DNA of 64,000 nucleotides from Elgaria multicarinata webbii (Eukaryota > Chordata > Lepidosauria > Squamata > Anguidae), in assembly GCF_023053635.1 (NCBI RefSeq), contig NC_086192.1, positions 16,778,001 through 16,842,000 on the forward strand, in the 5' to 3' direction. The position numbers and the translations under genes are program-made. This document shows, piece by piece, positions 1 through 12,100 of the stretch; within the stretch, counting starts at the first letter, position 1, and each line of letters starts with the position of its first letter. The notes under the pieces are model-generated. The model had not been told where the DNA came from. It saw nothing but the letters and a program-made list of their open reading frames with translations, and made no database searches.

Positions 1-640
1 GCCTCCACCCTTGGGAGCGCTGCCCTGTGCTGCTGGCACTTTTCGTGCTGCTGCCAGAGCCTGACGTAGCCCAGCCAAGAATGATGAGGAGCGCGGGGGG
101 GGGGGGGGGCTGGGCTCCGTCTTGCTCCGGGCTCCAAGATAACCCTGGCAGGTGCTTAGAAAGTTCCCAGATGTGGGAAGGAGCCACGGAATGTGTTTTG
201 TTTTGAGGAGGAGGAAACGAGGGAGGGAGGGACGGGCCTGGGCCCACCAGAGGCTGGTCTACACAGCAGTCTTTGTCCAGGGTGAGCAGTGAGGGGCGAT
301 GTTCCCTCCCCACACCAAGCAACGCCCCCTCCCAGGGAAGAGAAGGCCATCTCTGCACCCCACTCTCCCCAAACCCTACAATTCCTGGAAGCCGGGAATC
401 CCACGCAGCCGTGGTGCAATGCAGTCTAAACCAGTGACGTTCCCTTCCTAGACAACTTTGTGCCTGGGCATCTTCCTGCGCGCCACCAAGCCCCATCCTG
501 CACCAGCCGGGCCAGTTGGGCCATCCTGCCTCCCACCCACCCCTGGATCCAGCCTCAGCAGCCACTGGGTGGCTGATGTCGGCTCCCCTTTGCCTCCCCT
601 GACCCCCTAAACCGGGGGAGGCAGGACGGTGCCCTCTGGA

Positions 641-716
641 TATTTTAGACTACAACTCCCATCAGCCCCAGGCAGCATGGCCAATGGTCAGGGACAATAG
701 GCCATTCTCTGTCTGA
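641..716. repeat. Interspersed repeat fragment of the 'actacaactcccatca' family
   Basis: The stretch reads through 'actacaactcccatcagcc', then 'ggcagcatggccaatggtcaggg', a sequence seen widely in reptile genomes. The intact form is a short palindromic element, and only one arm is present here. Other pieces of the same family occur at about 19570-19645, 26600-26725 and 39825-39900. The formal family name is not certain from memory. Confidence 0.6.
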
Positions 717-1327
717 ATGCCATTGAGAGTGGGGGTGCTGCCGCCTGAGTGGGTGGGTGTGGGTGGGTGGGTTTCCAGCTGTGCCTCCCTCCCTCCCCCC
801 CTTCCGCTGGCTACTCCTGTTTCTCCCTCCTTCTCCGCTCTTCCCCCCAGGAGGCTCAGCTCTCCGTCCACCACCCCTCTTTACAAGGTTTTTTGCATTG
901 TTTGGTGATTCCTCAAGAGGAACCCAAATGTCCCGTTGCGTTGGAATGAGCAGATCTCCAGCTGGCACTAACTGGTGGAGGAAGCGCCCAGTCCTCTGGC
1001 CGTGGCTGCTGTGCCGGCTGGAGGCTCCCCCACCCCACCCCCAGGCCTGGAATGACAAGCGGGGGCCAGGCAGAGAAGCTACACCTTGCACTCACTTAGC
1101 TGGGACATTCCTGCCTCGAGAGCTCCTATTTTTAGCCTGCCGGTTGGCCGGGCAAGCAAAGGCCGCTGGAAAACCAACACATGCAGAATCCCCCCTGCCA
1201 ACCCTGTTTCCAGCACCCTCCCCTTTCCAGCAAGGCACACAATGCCACCCCCCACAATTCATGCAACCCACAAGTTGTCACAAGATGCCCAGGCAGGGGC
1301 CTCTGGGAATGCTCATTGCCAAAAGGC

Positions 1328-1358
1328 CTCCGCCTCCTCCTCCTCCTCCTCCTCCTCT
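1328..1358. repeat. CTC/CCT trinucleotide microsatellite
   Basis: A run of about nine CTC/TCC units inside a pyrimidine-rich stretch. Confidence 0.85.
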
Positions 1359-4300
1359 GTGGCCTCCTCTCTCTCTCCCTTTCTCTCTTGACACCTTCTG
1401 TTCTGCTCTTGCCTGTGCCGACTCCTTTGCACGTGAGGTTCACTGGATGAGCCCCGGGCTTCCCGTATCCTGTCCTGCCATTCAGTGTTGCATCTCCCTC
1501 CCTCCGCCGGCCTTCTAAGCTGAAATGCCCCCGTCCCTCCTTCCCCTGCTTTGGAAAGCAAAAGCCACTGAAAGCTGGTGAGAGGCAAACATGGGGCCAT
1601 TGGGCAAGTGAGAGCCCATCAGTCTCAGAAGCAGCAGAAATGGTGGCGATGGAGGAGATGGAGGTCCACCCAAGAACAGCTGGTGCTTCCCTCATCTCCT
1701 GTGGAATTATCTGGAGTTATGCAACAAATGATTGGGCTCCATGACACCCCAAACCCTTTGGCATTGAGTTCCACAGGTTAACAGCCATCACTGCCTCTGC
1801 ATTGTTCAATGTGTGCCATCAGTGCAAAATGGGGGCAAAATTGTGGTGGAGAGGGAGGAGGAGGGAGGGAGGGAGGGAGGGAGAGGGAGAGATTCCCTCT
1901 ATGTCACTTGATGCAGCTGCCGGGGCCTGGCAGGGTCAGCGCTCCCAAAATATCAAGCCCAAGGGCCCCGATCCACAGCAGCCTCCAACTCTTTGATCTT
2001 TTTCAGACACCCAGAAAGGAGTAGCACAAACCAGCCTGTGTGTGTCTCAGCTGGGCCTGAGCGTACCAAGGCTCCATCCCTCCGTCTGTCCTCCCAGCGC
2101 TGCAGTGGGAAAGGAACCCGGTGGCCGGCTGCTGTCTCCCACGTCCCCTGCAACCAGGCTCACATTTTCCATCTCCCCGCCTGGCGTTCTTTTCACTTTC
2201 TCATGGCCTCATTAGCAAGATTATCTCACTAGAAGGACAGGAGTTTATCTTCTGCAGGAAGGGACGGGAAGTGCTCTGCGCTGCACGTGTCATGGAAAGA
2301 AGGTGTTGGGGGTTTCGCCTGTAGGGTTGCCAGCAGGCTCTACTCCTGGGCAGGAGCCTGAGACAAAAGTGATATTCTAAATAAATAAATGCAAATCTTC
2401 TAACAAATAAATACAAGCGGGGAAGTTCTAACCTGCAGCATGACTGCCTACACTGGCAGGCGCAAAAGCATGGCTAGTAAAAACAGCTGGCAGCATTTCT
2501 CCTCCAGCCAGGTCAGGGTCGAAGGTGCGGCGGTGTGCCTGTGCCCTGTGGTCGGTTTTGTTGCCTTGCGGCCTCCTTAGGAACCCAGGAAGCTGCCTGA
2601 TGCAGCGCCAGACCCTCGGGCCCTCTGGGCCAGTGCTGTTGACACTGGCCGGCAGCTGTGGCTCTCCAGGCTTCCGGACAGGACTCCTTCCCGGCCCTTT
2701 CTGGAGATGCCACTGGGGATTGGGCCCGGGGGGCTTTTGCGTGCGAAGCTGGCGCTCCGCCAGTGAGCCAGAGCCCCCTCTTTCAGAGCATGTGATGCAG
2801 CAATGAAGCCAAGAGGGCTGTTCAGCATGCACAAAATGCGTCATGATCCCAGGCGGCAGCCACACCTCTGGGGCAGAGCAGGGAAGAGCGCTTTACACCC
2901 TGCCTGTTCCCATAGGCTCGGTCTGGGTGGAAGAGGGGCCCCCGGGCTGTGTGTGGTGCTGGGAGCAGGTTGGACTGATGTCTCCATCCTGAGATGAGCC
3001 AAGCTCAGAGCGTGGCAGCTCAGGTGTGGTCGTCACACAGGGGTGCGTGTGTGTGTGTGTGCGCGCGTGCATGTGCCCGTGGACCTTGTTCTCCCGGAGG
3101 CCCTTGGGGGAGTGGCGGGGGCAAGCTGGGGACCTACACGCACCTTTGAGGACACGTGAGTTGACCGCAAGGGGCCACCCGTCACTCTGGAACCAGGGGA
3201 TACAGGCCCGAGACCCTGCAGAGGTGCAGGCCCTGTTCACGGTGCGGACGGTGGCTCGTTTCTTCAGCCTATGGGAAATGGGGGGCGGGGTGGGGAGGGT
3301 GCCTCTCTGCCTTTGACGGCTTGGTGGAGGGGAGCTTTGCTGGAGATGTCGGCCTGAAAGGAGAGGAGGCTGCAGAATCCACCGTCCTGTGCCTATTGCT
3401 GGTGGTGTTGGCGGTGAGACCGCCTGTTCCTAGGGCAGGGGAAAGGCCAGGCGGAGGAGGAGGAGCAGCAGCAGCAGCAGGTGAAGCGCACCGTGCAGTG
3501 GTCTGCAATAGATCAAGGCCTCCAGGCCCCTCTGCTCATGGCTCCACCATCAAGGGCAGCTGGGGAGGGGGTGTCCTAAGCAGCCCCCCACCAGCCAGCT
3601 TTCCAGGCAGTGCTTCAGGAGTTCTGCTGGCCACATCCTGGCTGCCGGCCAAGCCTGGGCCAGATCCCTCCCTGCTCAGCGCCCCCTTTGATCTGGTCTC
3701 AGCCCAGCTGGACAGCCTCACGCGCTCTTTCCCCCAGAGGGGCCCAAGAAGCCGCCCTGGCTCCTTCCCTCCCTCTGCCTGGGGAAACCGGAGCTCCAGC
3801 CCTGGCCGGGCTGCTGCCATGGCTGCACAGGTTGTTTCCCCAGTGTTGACATGTGGGGCCAGGGCTACCCAGCCCTCCCCTCCCTGGCTGCCCCTCTGAG
3901 CAGGCCCGGCCTGGCCGGCATTCCCCGGGTGGCTGCCATTCCTCCCAGATCAAGGTTCCCGCTGGGTGCAGCAGGGAAGGCAACACGACACCCAGGCAAG
4001 AGCAGGCAGGCAGAGGATGGGCGGGCAGAAGGCCGGGGCCAGCTGGCTTGGGGACCAGGAGGGGGGGGTGTCCTGCTGCTGCTGCTGCTGCTGTCTGGGG
4101 AGGGTCGCCCCAATCTCAGGACTTCCTCACTGGAGAGGTGGGGGGATATGGGGCCGCGTCTGCTCCTGGGCCCCCTGCTCCATCCTCCAGGGTGGCTCCT
4201 TGCCACGGGACTCTTTCCACGGCCCGGCCTGGCTCAAGCAACCCCACTGCCGCTGAGCGCAGGGTCTGCCCCACTGCCCTTTGGGTCTCGTTGACACACC

Positions 4301-4734
4301 TGACTGGGGGAGGGGGGCTGTGCTGGGCCCAGAAAGGCTCCGCAGCCTGTGTCTCACCTTTTACTCCCTTCCATGGGCAGAAAATATGGAAAGCTGGTGT
4401 TTAGAGTTGCAACGCTGCCTTGGGTGCCTCCTGTGAAAGGTGGTCTTGATGAAGCAAACCAACCAAGGAAGGAGCAGTGGGGCTGGAGCAGCTGCTGCTG
4501 CCCCCTCCCCACAACCTGGAGGTCCCCTCCCCTGCCCTCCCCTGGCTGCCCACAGCGCTCCAGCCACTGGTGCTGGGCTCCCTGGGAAGGCTGCGCATGC
4601 ATCCTCGGGCAGGGGGCCCGTGAGACCCTCGCCGAGAGGGCAGAAACTGGCTCAGTTTCAGGAAATTGATCTTGTCTCTTCCCTTTCTTCAGTTTTCGGA
4701 GTAGAGGACATACATTGCTGTGTTCTTTTTTCTA

Positions 4735-4860
4735 TTTCCTCTGACCCTTTTATGTATTTTACAAGTTCTCTGGGCAACGTACAATACGCTGAAACATAAA
4801 ACACAAACCCTAAAACGATACATAGAAACAGCACATTAGAAAGCCAAGGTAAAAATCAGC
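4735..4860 (-). mobile_element. Decayed SINE/LINE tail (antisense)
   Basis: The segment 'acaagttctctgggcaacgtacaat' followed by A-rich sequence is a worn version of the 'ccgaagctctctgggcggtttacaa' tail that is clearer at 52210-52372 and 61100-61197. Orientation is inferred from the A-rich side. Low sequence identity makes the limits approximate. Confidence 0.45.
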
Positions 4861-5149
4861 CGGGAAGAGTAAAAACACTCCAGCGCAGGAAACCAAAGTG
4901 AGACCAGCAGCAGGCAAAGTGCAGCAGCAGCCGAAAACCACGAGAGCCTTCCTTGAAATGGCCGGGATGGAGAGCAGCTGGAGACGGCCGGGACTTTGGA
5001 GCGGTGTTTTGTGGAGGAAGCACCCTGGGACGACAACGGCGACTGAGGACGACTTCTTCATTTCGGGGAAGGGGGAGGGGAAATCAAGGGGTGTGGGTGG
5101 GGCGGGGGTCATGACGGAGGTGTGGCAGAAGTGGGCAAGGAGGCCGCTT

Positions 5150-5440
5150 TCAGCCTCTCTGATAACGCTAGAAAGGAAGCTGATGGGTGGGAGATTCAGG
5201 ACAGATAAAGGAAGGACTTCTTCTTCATGCAAGCCACAGTTAAACTGGGGAATTCACCACCGCGAGATGTCGTGATGGCCACTGACGGGCATGGCTTTCA
5301 AAGGGGATTGGGCCAATGCATGGAGGAGAAGGAGGCAATCAACGCTACGACCAGTCCTGAAAGCTCCAGATCTCTTCCAGGATCAGAGGCCGCATGACTC
5401 CCCGTTCCAGTGGCTGTGGAACAGCAGCAGCAGCAGCAGG
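5150..5440 (+). mobile_element. CR1-type LINE 3' fragment
   Basis: The stretch contains 'gtgggagattcaggacagataaa', 'gttaaactggggaattcacc', 'gtgatggccac' and 'ggctttcaaaggggattgg', the order seen in the 3' end of one CR1 subfamily. The antisense copy at 30456-31210 belongs to the same group. It is truncated at the 5' side and runs into a CAG/GGA microsatellite. Confidence 0.65.
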
Positions 5441-5463
5441 AGGAGGAGGAGGAGGAGGAGGGA
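5422..5463. repeat. Compound CAG / GGA microsatellite
   Basis: About six CAG units run directly into about eight GGA units. It lies at the end of a CR1 fragment, in non-coding sequence. Confidence 0.85.
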
Positions 5464-6506
5464 GGGTGTGTGCTATTTCTGGCTGGCTACTGTGGGAAAC
5501 AGGATGCGAGACGGGGTGGCCCACGGGTGTAATCCAGCGAGGCTCTCATTCTGGTTTTGGGCCCTCCCATTTCTCCTGACTGGACTCTTCTTAGCAAACG
5601 TCTTTCCCAAAAGTGTCTCTGGCTTTCCTAAGATAATGGCTTCTTTCCACGACGAGAAATACAATATCAAAGCAGTAAACAGCGCTGCGGCCCAGAACAG
5701 ACCTCTCTGCTGTGCTCAACTGGGGGAGGGAGAGGAGGAGGAGGAGCAGCAGCAGGGGGCCGAAGGCACCTTCTGTGCCCCCTCCCCTGGGACAACTGGG
5801 CCTTCCCCAGGATAAGCCAGCCCTGGGTGGACACCGGATGCTCTTCTAAGGTGGAGAGGACCAGGGAACGGTCACGGCCCCAGAGAGAAGGGTTTCCAAG
5901 GGAGGCGGGGCTCTGTCTGGAGAGAAACAGAGCGCCTTGGGGGTGGGGGGGCCTGGCAGGAGCCGTGCCTGACTCTTGTTCCACTGGTGTCTCTCGTCAT
6001 CTAGATGCTGCAGGTGTGCGCACGCCACCAGCCATGACGGCCCAGCTCTGCTGAGCGCAAGTGCGCAAGAGCGGCCCCTGAGAGCCCCGACGGACGAGGG
6101 TTTTATGGCACACTGGCCACTTGGCACACACGCCGTCCTCTGCTTCCCACGCTGCCCCTTCTAGCCTTCTTCATGCCACAGAAAAACACCCCAGTAAGTC
6201 CGAGTTACTTTCAAAGACAGAAGTTGCCGCTATCCCCTGCTGTGTGCAGGAGAAGCAGAGGGAACCCAATGGCCCACAGAATGTTTACTACCTCTTTTAA
6301 AAGCAGAGGTAATGAGGGACAAGTGCGCAGGCGGAGAAGCCACGGTAAGCAAACGCGATTCCCCCCTCCCCCGGTGTGATGACGCTCTCAGGAAAACCAG
6401 CTGGATTCTGGCCACCCGCTCCCCCGTGGTGGGCCTGAGCCCACAGGGGCAGCTGGCCACGGCGTGGGGAAGCCCCGGAAGCAGCAGGGGCTAAGCCAAG
6501 GTCTCC

Positions 6507-6530
6507 CTGCTGCCCCCTGGCGGGCAGCAG
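6507..6530 (-). promoter_or_regulatory. CTCF-like binding site (reverse orientation)
   Basis: On the minus strand the site reads CCCGCCAGGGGGCAGC, close to the vertebrate CTCF core CCACCAGGGGGCGCT. The outer nine bases on each side also form an inverted repeat (CTGCTGCCC / GGGCAGCAG). It lies about 2.6 kb upstream of the NCBP3 start codon. Binding is inferred from motif match only. Confidence 0.45.
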
Positions 6531-8349
6531 GAGCAGAAGGCAGCTTGCAAGCGAGACAAGGCGCTCCGCGGCTCCCTCCAGCGCCTCCTTGCCCCTCTTG
6601 GGCCTGGAGCCGCCTTTGGGAGCCCCACCCCCACCCCTCCTCCAAAGCCACCTTTTCTGTGAAGCCTTTGGGCACGCCCACTCTCGCTGCCCCCCACCCC
6701 CCCAACTAAGCCCAGGTATGTGGGGCTAGCATAACTGCAGATACATAGAGATGGCTCAATGCACTTCAAAGGCATAGAAGGTGTGTCCTTGGCTGTGGAA
6801 TTCAGGGGTTGTCACACTCACTCACACACACACCCTCTCTCTCACCCCCCCCCCTTGGCAAGAGGACTCCTTTTCTTGCACTTCCTGCTATTCTTAGAGC
6901 CCCCTCCCCCTCTCAGGAATCTGGCAGCTGCAACCTTACGGTGGAAGGTGTCAGCTGTTCTCGCCGCGGCCCAGTTCCGGGCGGCTCACTTGCACGGTCC
7001 GAAGGGAAGGTGCCGAGGGCCTTCGGGTCTGTGCCAGGCTCTGGGGAGACAGGCGACACCCAGGACCCTGGGCTGCTCTGGGCCCGATCCGGCAGACGCA
7101 ATGGGAGCCTTCGATGCGCTGCAGAGGCAGTGCCAGCGGTGGAAGCCACACCAGTGTGGGGCCGCCCCACAGGGCTGGGGGACATGTTCTGTGGGGAACC
7201 AGGCCCAGGTGATCACCCGAGTGCCCCCTAGGATGGGATGCCCATGCCTGGGAGGAGGAGGCTCCCGCGCTGCTGTGTGCGAAGGGCCCGGAGTCCCACG
7301 GGGAGCAGCAGCGGGGCTGAAGTGGCCGGATTGTGGCCCCTGCCAGAGGACTGACCCCGCGCTCAGCTCCACTCCTCTCTTGCAGCCCCCCCCCCCGTGC
7401 CAGTGGCCTCCTGCTCCAGCCTTGGCATTCCTCCTCAGGCCTTCCACCAGGGACGTGCCCAGGGCTCAAGGCGTGCCTGGCCGGTCCACTCAGGGCAGCC
7501 GCTCGATAACACGGCGATAGCCGCGTGCCTCCAGGAGGCCTGACTAATCCTCCCTCACATTCCAGGGGGCTGATAGCAAGGGCCTGGCACGTAGCGGAGG
7601 GGGGGGGTGGACGATCCCTTCTCCTCCCCCTCGGCTGCACTATCTCCACCTGCAGATCCCTTTCCCGGCCCTTGGAGGGGTGTTGGGAGAGAAGTGCCAG
7701 CCGGGGCCCCTCCGAGGGCTGGAGGGGGGAGGAGCCCTGCCCAGGAGGTCCAGGCAGCGTGCCTCTAGTGTCCCTGCAGCCAGGGGAGCCACGCCCGGCC
7801 ACGAGGGCTGGTTTTCCAGTCCTGGGGGTGGCAGGGGGGGCGGGGGGGTCAGGGGCGCCAATGTCTTTCCTGACGGACCTCCTGGCTCTTCAACAACTGC
7901 AAGAGCTGAGTTCAGCACAGGTCAAATTCACTTGGGCCACTGCCCTGGTAATGCCAAATGCCTGTGGGCCACCCGAAGTAGGGAAAGGCAGCCCCCTCCC
8001 TCCTGCCCCCTGCCCGGCTCCTTCTTCTTGCATCCTTCTTCTGGGGCTGAGACTGCTCAGCACCCCCAGCCAGCCCTGGCATCCTCTAGCCCCCCCCCCG
8101 CGCCCCCGGGCGCTAAAAATGCATGGCAGAAGGGATGAGGGGAGACAGGAGAACCTCTAGCCTCCCTCCTTCGGGGGCTCTTCCTCTGGGCCTGGCCTGG
8201 GCCCCTCCTCTTTGGGGGCATGGGGGGGCGTGCATGGGGGTGGGAGGAGCCTCTGCAGCCCGCGGAGCATCTCCGCTTGTGCGGGCGCGATGGCACTCCT
8301 CAAGGCCGCTCAGCTTCGGGGGTTTCCCTGAGCCCCCAGGCAAATGAGA

Positions 8350-8742
8350 ACCCGTGTGACCTTCCTAATGCCGCGACCCTTTAATACAGTTCCTCATGTT
8401 GTGGTGACCCCCAACCATAAAATTATTTTCGTTGCTACTTCATAACTGTAATTTTGCTACTGTTATGAATCATAATGTAAATATTTGATATGCAGGATGT
8501 ATCTTCATTGTTACAAATTGAACATAATTAAAGCATAGTGATTAATCACAAAAACAATATGTAATTATATATTGTGAAATATTTATTTCTAATTACAAAT
8601 AAATGAAATTTTGTCTTGAAGCATGGTGCAGCATGGTGTAGCGGTGTCTCGGTTCCTAAGACCATCGGAAATATGTGTTTTCCGATGGTCTTCGGCGACC
8701 CGACCCCCGAAGGGGTCGCGACCCACAGGTTGAGAACCGCTG
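8350..8742. mobile_element. SPIN-like non-autonomous hAT DNA transposon
   Basis: The sequence closely follows the SPIN/URR1-type hAT elements as I remember them. Landmarks are 'cctaatgccgcgacccttt', 'cagttcctcatgttgtggtg', 'gttgctacttcataactgta', an AT-rich core, an inner hairpin (arms AAGACCATCGGAAA and TTTCCGATGGTCTT, 8656-8690), and the end 'cccacaggttgagaaccgctg' at 8742. The right terminal repeat is clean; the left end is worn, so no clear 8-bp target duplication is visible. It carries no transposase frame. It lies about 50 bp before the GC boxes of the NCBP3 promoter. Confidence 0.85.
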
Positions 8743-8789
8743 GGTTAGGGGGTCGGGCTGGGGCGCCCCACTTTCATTCCGGGCAGCGG

Positions 8790-9039
8790 ACTCTCGGGCG
8801 GGGCGGGGCGGGGCGGGGCTCTCCGCTCAGGCCCCGCCCCAGTGGGCGGGACTCCCACTCGGAGCCCGGGCTGGGCGAGGCCGCTCTAGCCGGCGCAGCG
8901 CCTCGGCGTCTCTCCTCCCCCGGGCGACGCTCTGGGCATCCGGCCCGCCTTCCGCCCGCCCCTTCCTGCTTCCGGTCCGCCGTCGCCCTCTCTCCCTCGG
9001 TCCCTCTCCCTTCTCTCCCTCCTGGGCGGCGACGTCTGT

Positions 9040-9073
<34 letters not shown>

Positions 9074-9159
9074 CCCGCTTCCCCGCTTCGCGGCCTGGCC
9101 TGGCCTAGCTTCGCCCGCGGGCCGGGGCGGTGCGGTGCGGTGCGCGCGTGTCCGCGGCC
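8790..9159 (+). promoter_or_regulatory. NCBP3: NCBP3 CpG-island promoter and 5'UTR
   Basis: This dense CpG stretch holds repeated GC boxes (8797-8820 and 8829-8848) and an ETS-type site CTTCCGGT (8969-8976). A pyrimidine-rich run and a CTGC tetranucleotide tract lie just before the start codon. There is no TATA box, as is usual for housekeeping promoters. The exact transcription start is not visible. Confidence 0.7.
9040..9070. repeat. CTGC tetranucleotide repeat in NCBP3 5' region
   Basis: About seven CTGC (CCTG) units lie roughly 90 bp before the NCBP3 start codon, probably inside the 5'UTR. Similar tracts occur in the TMEM248 CpG island at 24763-24791 and 25087-25110. Confidence 0.85.
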
Positions 9160-12100
9160 ATGTCTGCCGCGCGGGGCCTCCGCATCTCGGTGAAGGCGGC
9201 CGAGCCGGAGCCCATGGAGGTGGAGGGGGGCGAGGAGGAGGAGGAGGAGGAGGAGGAAGGCGAGGAAGGCGAGCTGCTGCTGCTGCTGAAGGCCGGAGCC
9301 GCCCCGCCCACGCCCCCCGGCGCCCCCGGCCACGACCCCGGGCAGCCGCGGCAGGCCGAGGAGGAGGAGGAGGCCGAGGAGGCGGCGGCGGCGCTGGGCG
9401 GGCCGGGCAGGCGCTCGCTGCGGGAGCTGCTGCCGGTAACGGAGCCAGGGAAGCGGGGCGGGCGGGCGGAAGGGGCCTAGTGGGTGCCTGAGGAGGAAGG
9501 GGGCGGGGGGGAGCGCGGCCCTTGGCCATGTGCAGAGCGCGGCCCTTGGCCATGTGCAGAGCGTGCGGCCCTTGGCCATGTGCAGAGCGCGCGGCCCTCC
9601 TTTCAGCCGCACGTTTGCTTTGGTTTCAGGACACCAGCAGAAGATACGAAAACAAAGCCGGGAGCTTCATCACCGGCATCGACGTCACCTCGAAGGTATA
9701 TTCCCTGCACAGACGCATCTTTTCTGCCTGGCTTGGAACGGCAGAGTCCCTGGGCTGGCCGGGTCCCTGGGCTGCTCCTCTGCTAGACGCATGTGTAGAC
9801 GGGCGCCACGCGCACACGCTCCCAAAGCATCTTAAAAAGCCAAGGAATAAGGCAGACTTTGACCGCAGGTGTTGACATCCGAAAGGCACAACTGGAAAGG
9901 AAAAGGGGTTGGGAGGCAGGAGGAAAACTCTCAGGCGCCAGGTAATTCAGGGGGCCACTTCTGAGGACAGCGGAAGAGCTGCGGCGGGGCGGCTTCCTCT
10001 CCTGCTCTCGGCCTGAGCAACAGCGGCTGGCGAGGGGGGGCTCCGCTCCCAGTCAGGGGAGCCTGACTGCCGCTTCCTCTCCGTCTGGTGGCATCAGCGG
10101 GGCCAGTTACCAGCTGGCGGGCAGGGGTCTTCACCCTGTGAATCCAGTTCCCACTTTGCATGCTGTGAGCGGAGGCCGAGGGGCTCTCCTCCCCAGGCTG
10201 CCCGTGGAGTTGGCGGTTGAGCAGCAAGCAGGGCGTCCCTCTGTCCATCCGTCCCTCTGTGGCTCTTGGTGCCTGCAGAGCCAGCCTTCTGGTTGGAAGA
10301 CGCATTCTTGCTGACTTTTAAGATTGCGCCAGGTGGCACTAAGACTGCTCGGCATCCCAGTCTCCTTGTCCTGTAAGAGTTTTATTTCGGAAGGGAACCA
10401 CGTCCCCTGTGAAGGGCTCTGGTGCCCCTGGGGAAGAGGCTCTCCCAAGCCCTGCAGTGCAGCCAGTGTCGTGCCAGGTTGGACTGGAGCCCTGGCCAAG
10501 AGGCCGCTCCACCCGCCCACCCTGCTCTGCCATCCTCTTTCTCTCCTGCAGGGAACAGGTTGCTCCTTTCCCCTTGTCCCCAGTTTCCCAGGTGACAGAG
10601 GAAAGCGGTCCCCCCACACACACACTTTTGAACGTTTAGCTGGGCAGAGTCCTGTGCAGCCCTAGGCGTGCGGATGAGGCTCCAACGGGCGCCTGTGCAA
10701 ATGCAGCCCTCCTGTGGGCTTTCCTGCTTTAAGCTCCAGCTCTGCTTGGTGCATTCTTGAATTAGCTCTAGGTTTGCTCCACTGCTTGCTTAATGCTGGC
10801 TTTGGATTTCATCACCACCCCGTTCCGTCAGGGAGAGCCAGAAGCTCCCAAGTCCCTTGGGGGACTTGGGGAAGGAGCAGGCTGCCATTCCTGTTACACT
10901 GCATGAAGCACCACGCCATGATTTCGGTTGCCTTTTTTTATTTGTGCCGGGCGACGTTGCAGTATGTCATCACACTGTAAAAGAAATGAGAGCCAAAGAC
11001 GGGTTTGGCTGTAGGTCTTAGGAGAGCCGCCTCTGCTTCTGGCAAACCGGCCGGGCGGAGGCGGCTGCCATGGCTTCCATTTTGCTTGGAGAACCTGCTG
11101 CAAGCCCTTTCTCCCTTGGGTGCCTTTGCATTTTGTAGGAAGCGATTGAGAAGAAGGAGCAAAGAGCGAAACGCTTTCATTTTCGTGCAGAGGTGAATCT
11201 CGCCCAAAGAAACGTGGCGTTGGACCGGGACATGATGAAGAAAGGTACGGAGGGCCGCGGCTTCCTTTCCCAGGGGTCCAGGTGGCGAGCGGCCCGTCCG
11301 CGTGTTCTTCTCAGCGGTGCCGAATTGCTGCAGCTTGGAAGCCCCCCCCCCAACCCCCAACCCCCGTTTTGTACCAGATGATTGTGCACTCTGGGCATTC
11401 CGTAAGAGGAGGCTGTTTCCCCCTTGAGCGTTCCTGTTTGGTGAAGTAATAGAGATGGCTTTACTTGTGTAAAGGGGTCGTAAATGGAAATCATTTGATT
11501 CTTAATAAACCTTCAAGAAATGACTTGTGTTTAGGTTTGCATTAATAGCAACAATTTTAAGGGATTGAAGTGGACACAACACTGTGATTTTAAAAAATAA
11601 AATCCTGTCCTAAAAAGTATTTCACTCATTCTAGAAGAAAATAGCTCCCAAGAGGTTTTCCCCCCTCAATGCTCTCCCCCTAATTTTTAATTTTTCCCTC
11701 TTGAAAAGTGGGGAAATGCTTTCAGTGGGGGGATGCAGGTCTTGCTGCCTCCCTGTTTCTCCTGGTTTTATCTGGGCCGCCTGATAACGGCTGGGGAGTG
11801 ACGGCCTCTTTGCTACCGTCTCGCAAGGACTCCTGTTTACTTCCCTTCTCTTCCCGATGTGTGTTTTCCTTCTGCCTGTTGCTGAGCCCTGAACTAGGAC
11901 TCTGGATCTCTTTGCAGCCATCCCCAAGCTGCGGCTGGACACCATCTATGTTTTCGGTGTGGATGAGATGAGCACGCAGGACATCTTTGCCTACTTTAAG
12001 GAGTACCCTCCCGCTCACATTGAGTGGCTGGATGACACATCATGTAAGTAGATGAGGGTGGCAAACCGTGGGCCGCGCTGGTAGCGGCCTGGTGGCCAGG

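Larger units (their letters stand above)
1..8344. other. Intergenic region upstream of NCBP3
   Basis: No exon of a recognisable protein could be supported here. The open frames that cross it are GC-driven, lack family motifs and are not joined by convincing splice sites. It holds simple repeats (a CTC/CCT tract at 1328-1358, a GGGA-rich tract near 1858-1884, a CAG then GGA tract at 5422-5463, and CA-rich sequence near 6813-6845). It also holds decayed interspersed repeats near 641-716, 2322-2420, 4735-4860 and 5150-5440. A strong CTCF-like site lies at 6507-6530. The stretch could be distal 3'UTR or intron of a neighbour outside the window; the sequence alone does not decide. Confidence 0.6.

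Noticed and set aside
6951-7802. 283-codon minus-strand frame upstream of NCBP3
   Set aside because: Pro/Arg/Gly-rich GC-driven frame with no family motif and no splice partners.
7861-8160. Short frame beginning MSFLTDLLALQQLQEL, with CAG|GT-like end
   Set aside because: It looked exon-like at first, but there is no matching acceptor or partner exon, the following sequence turns into Pro-rich filler, and no family could be named.
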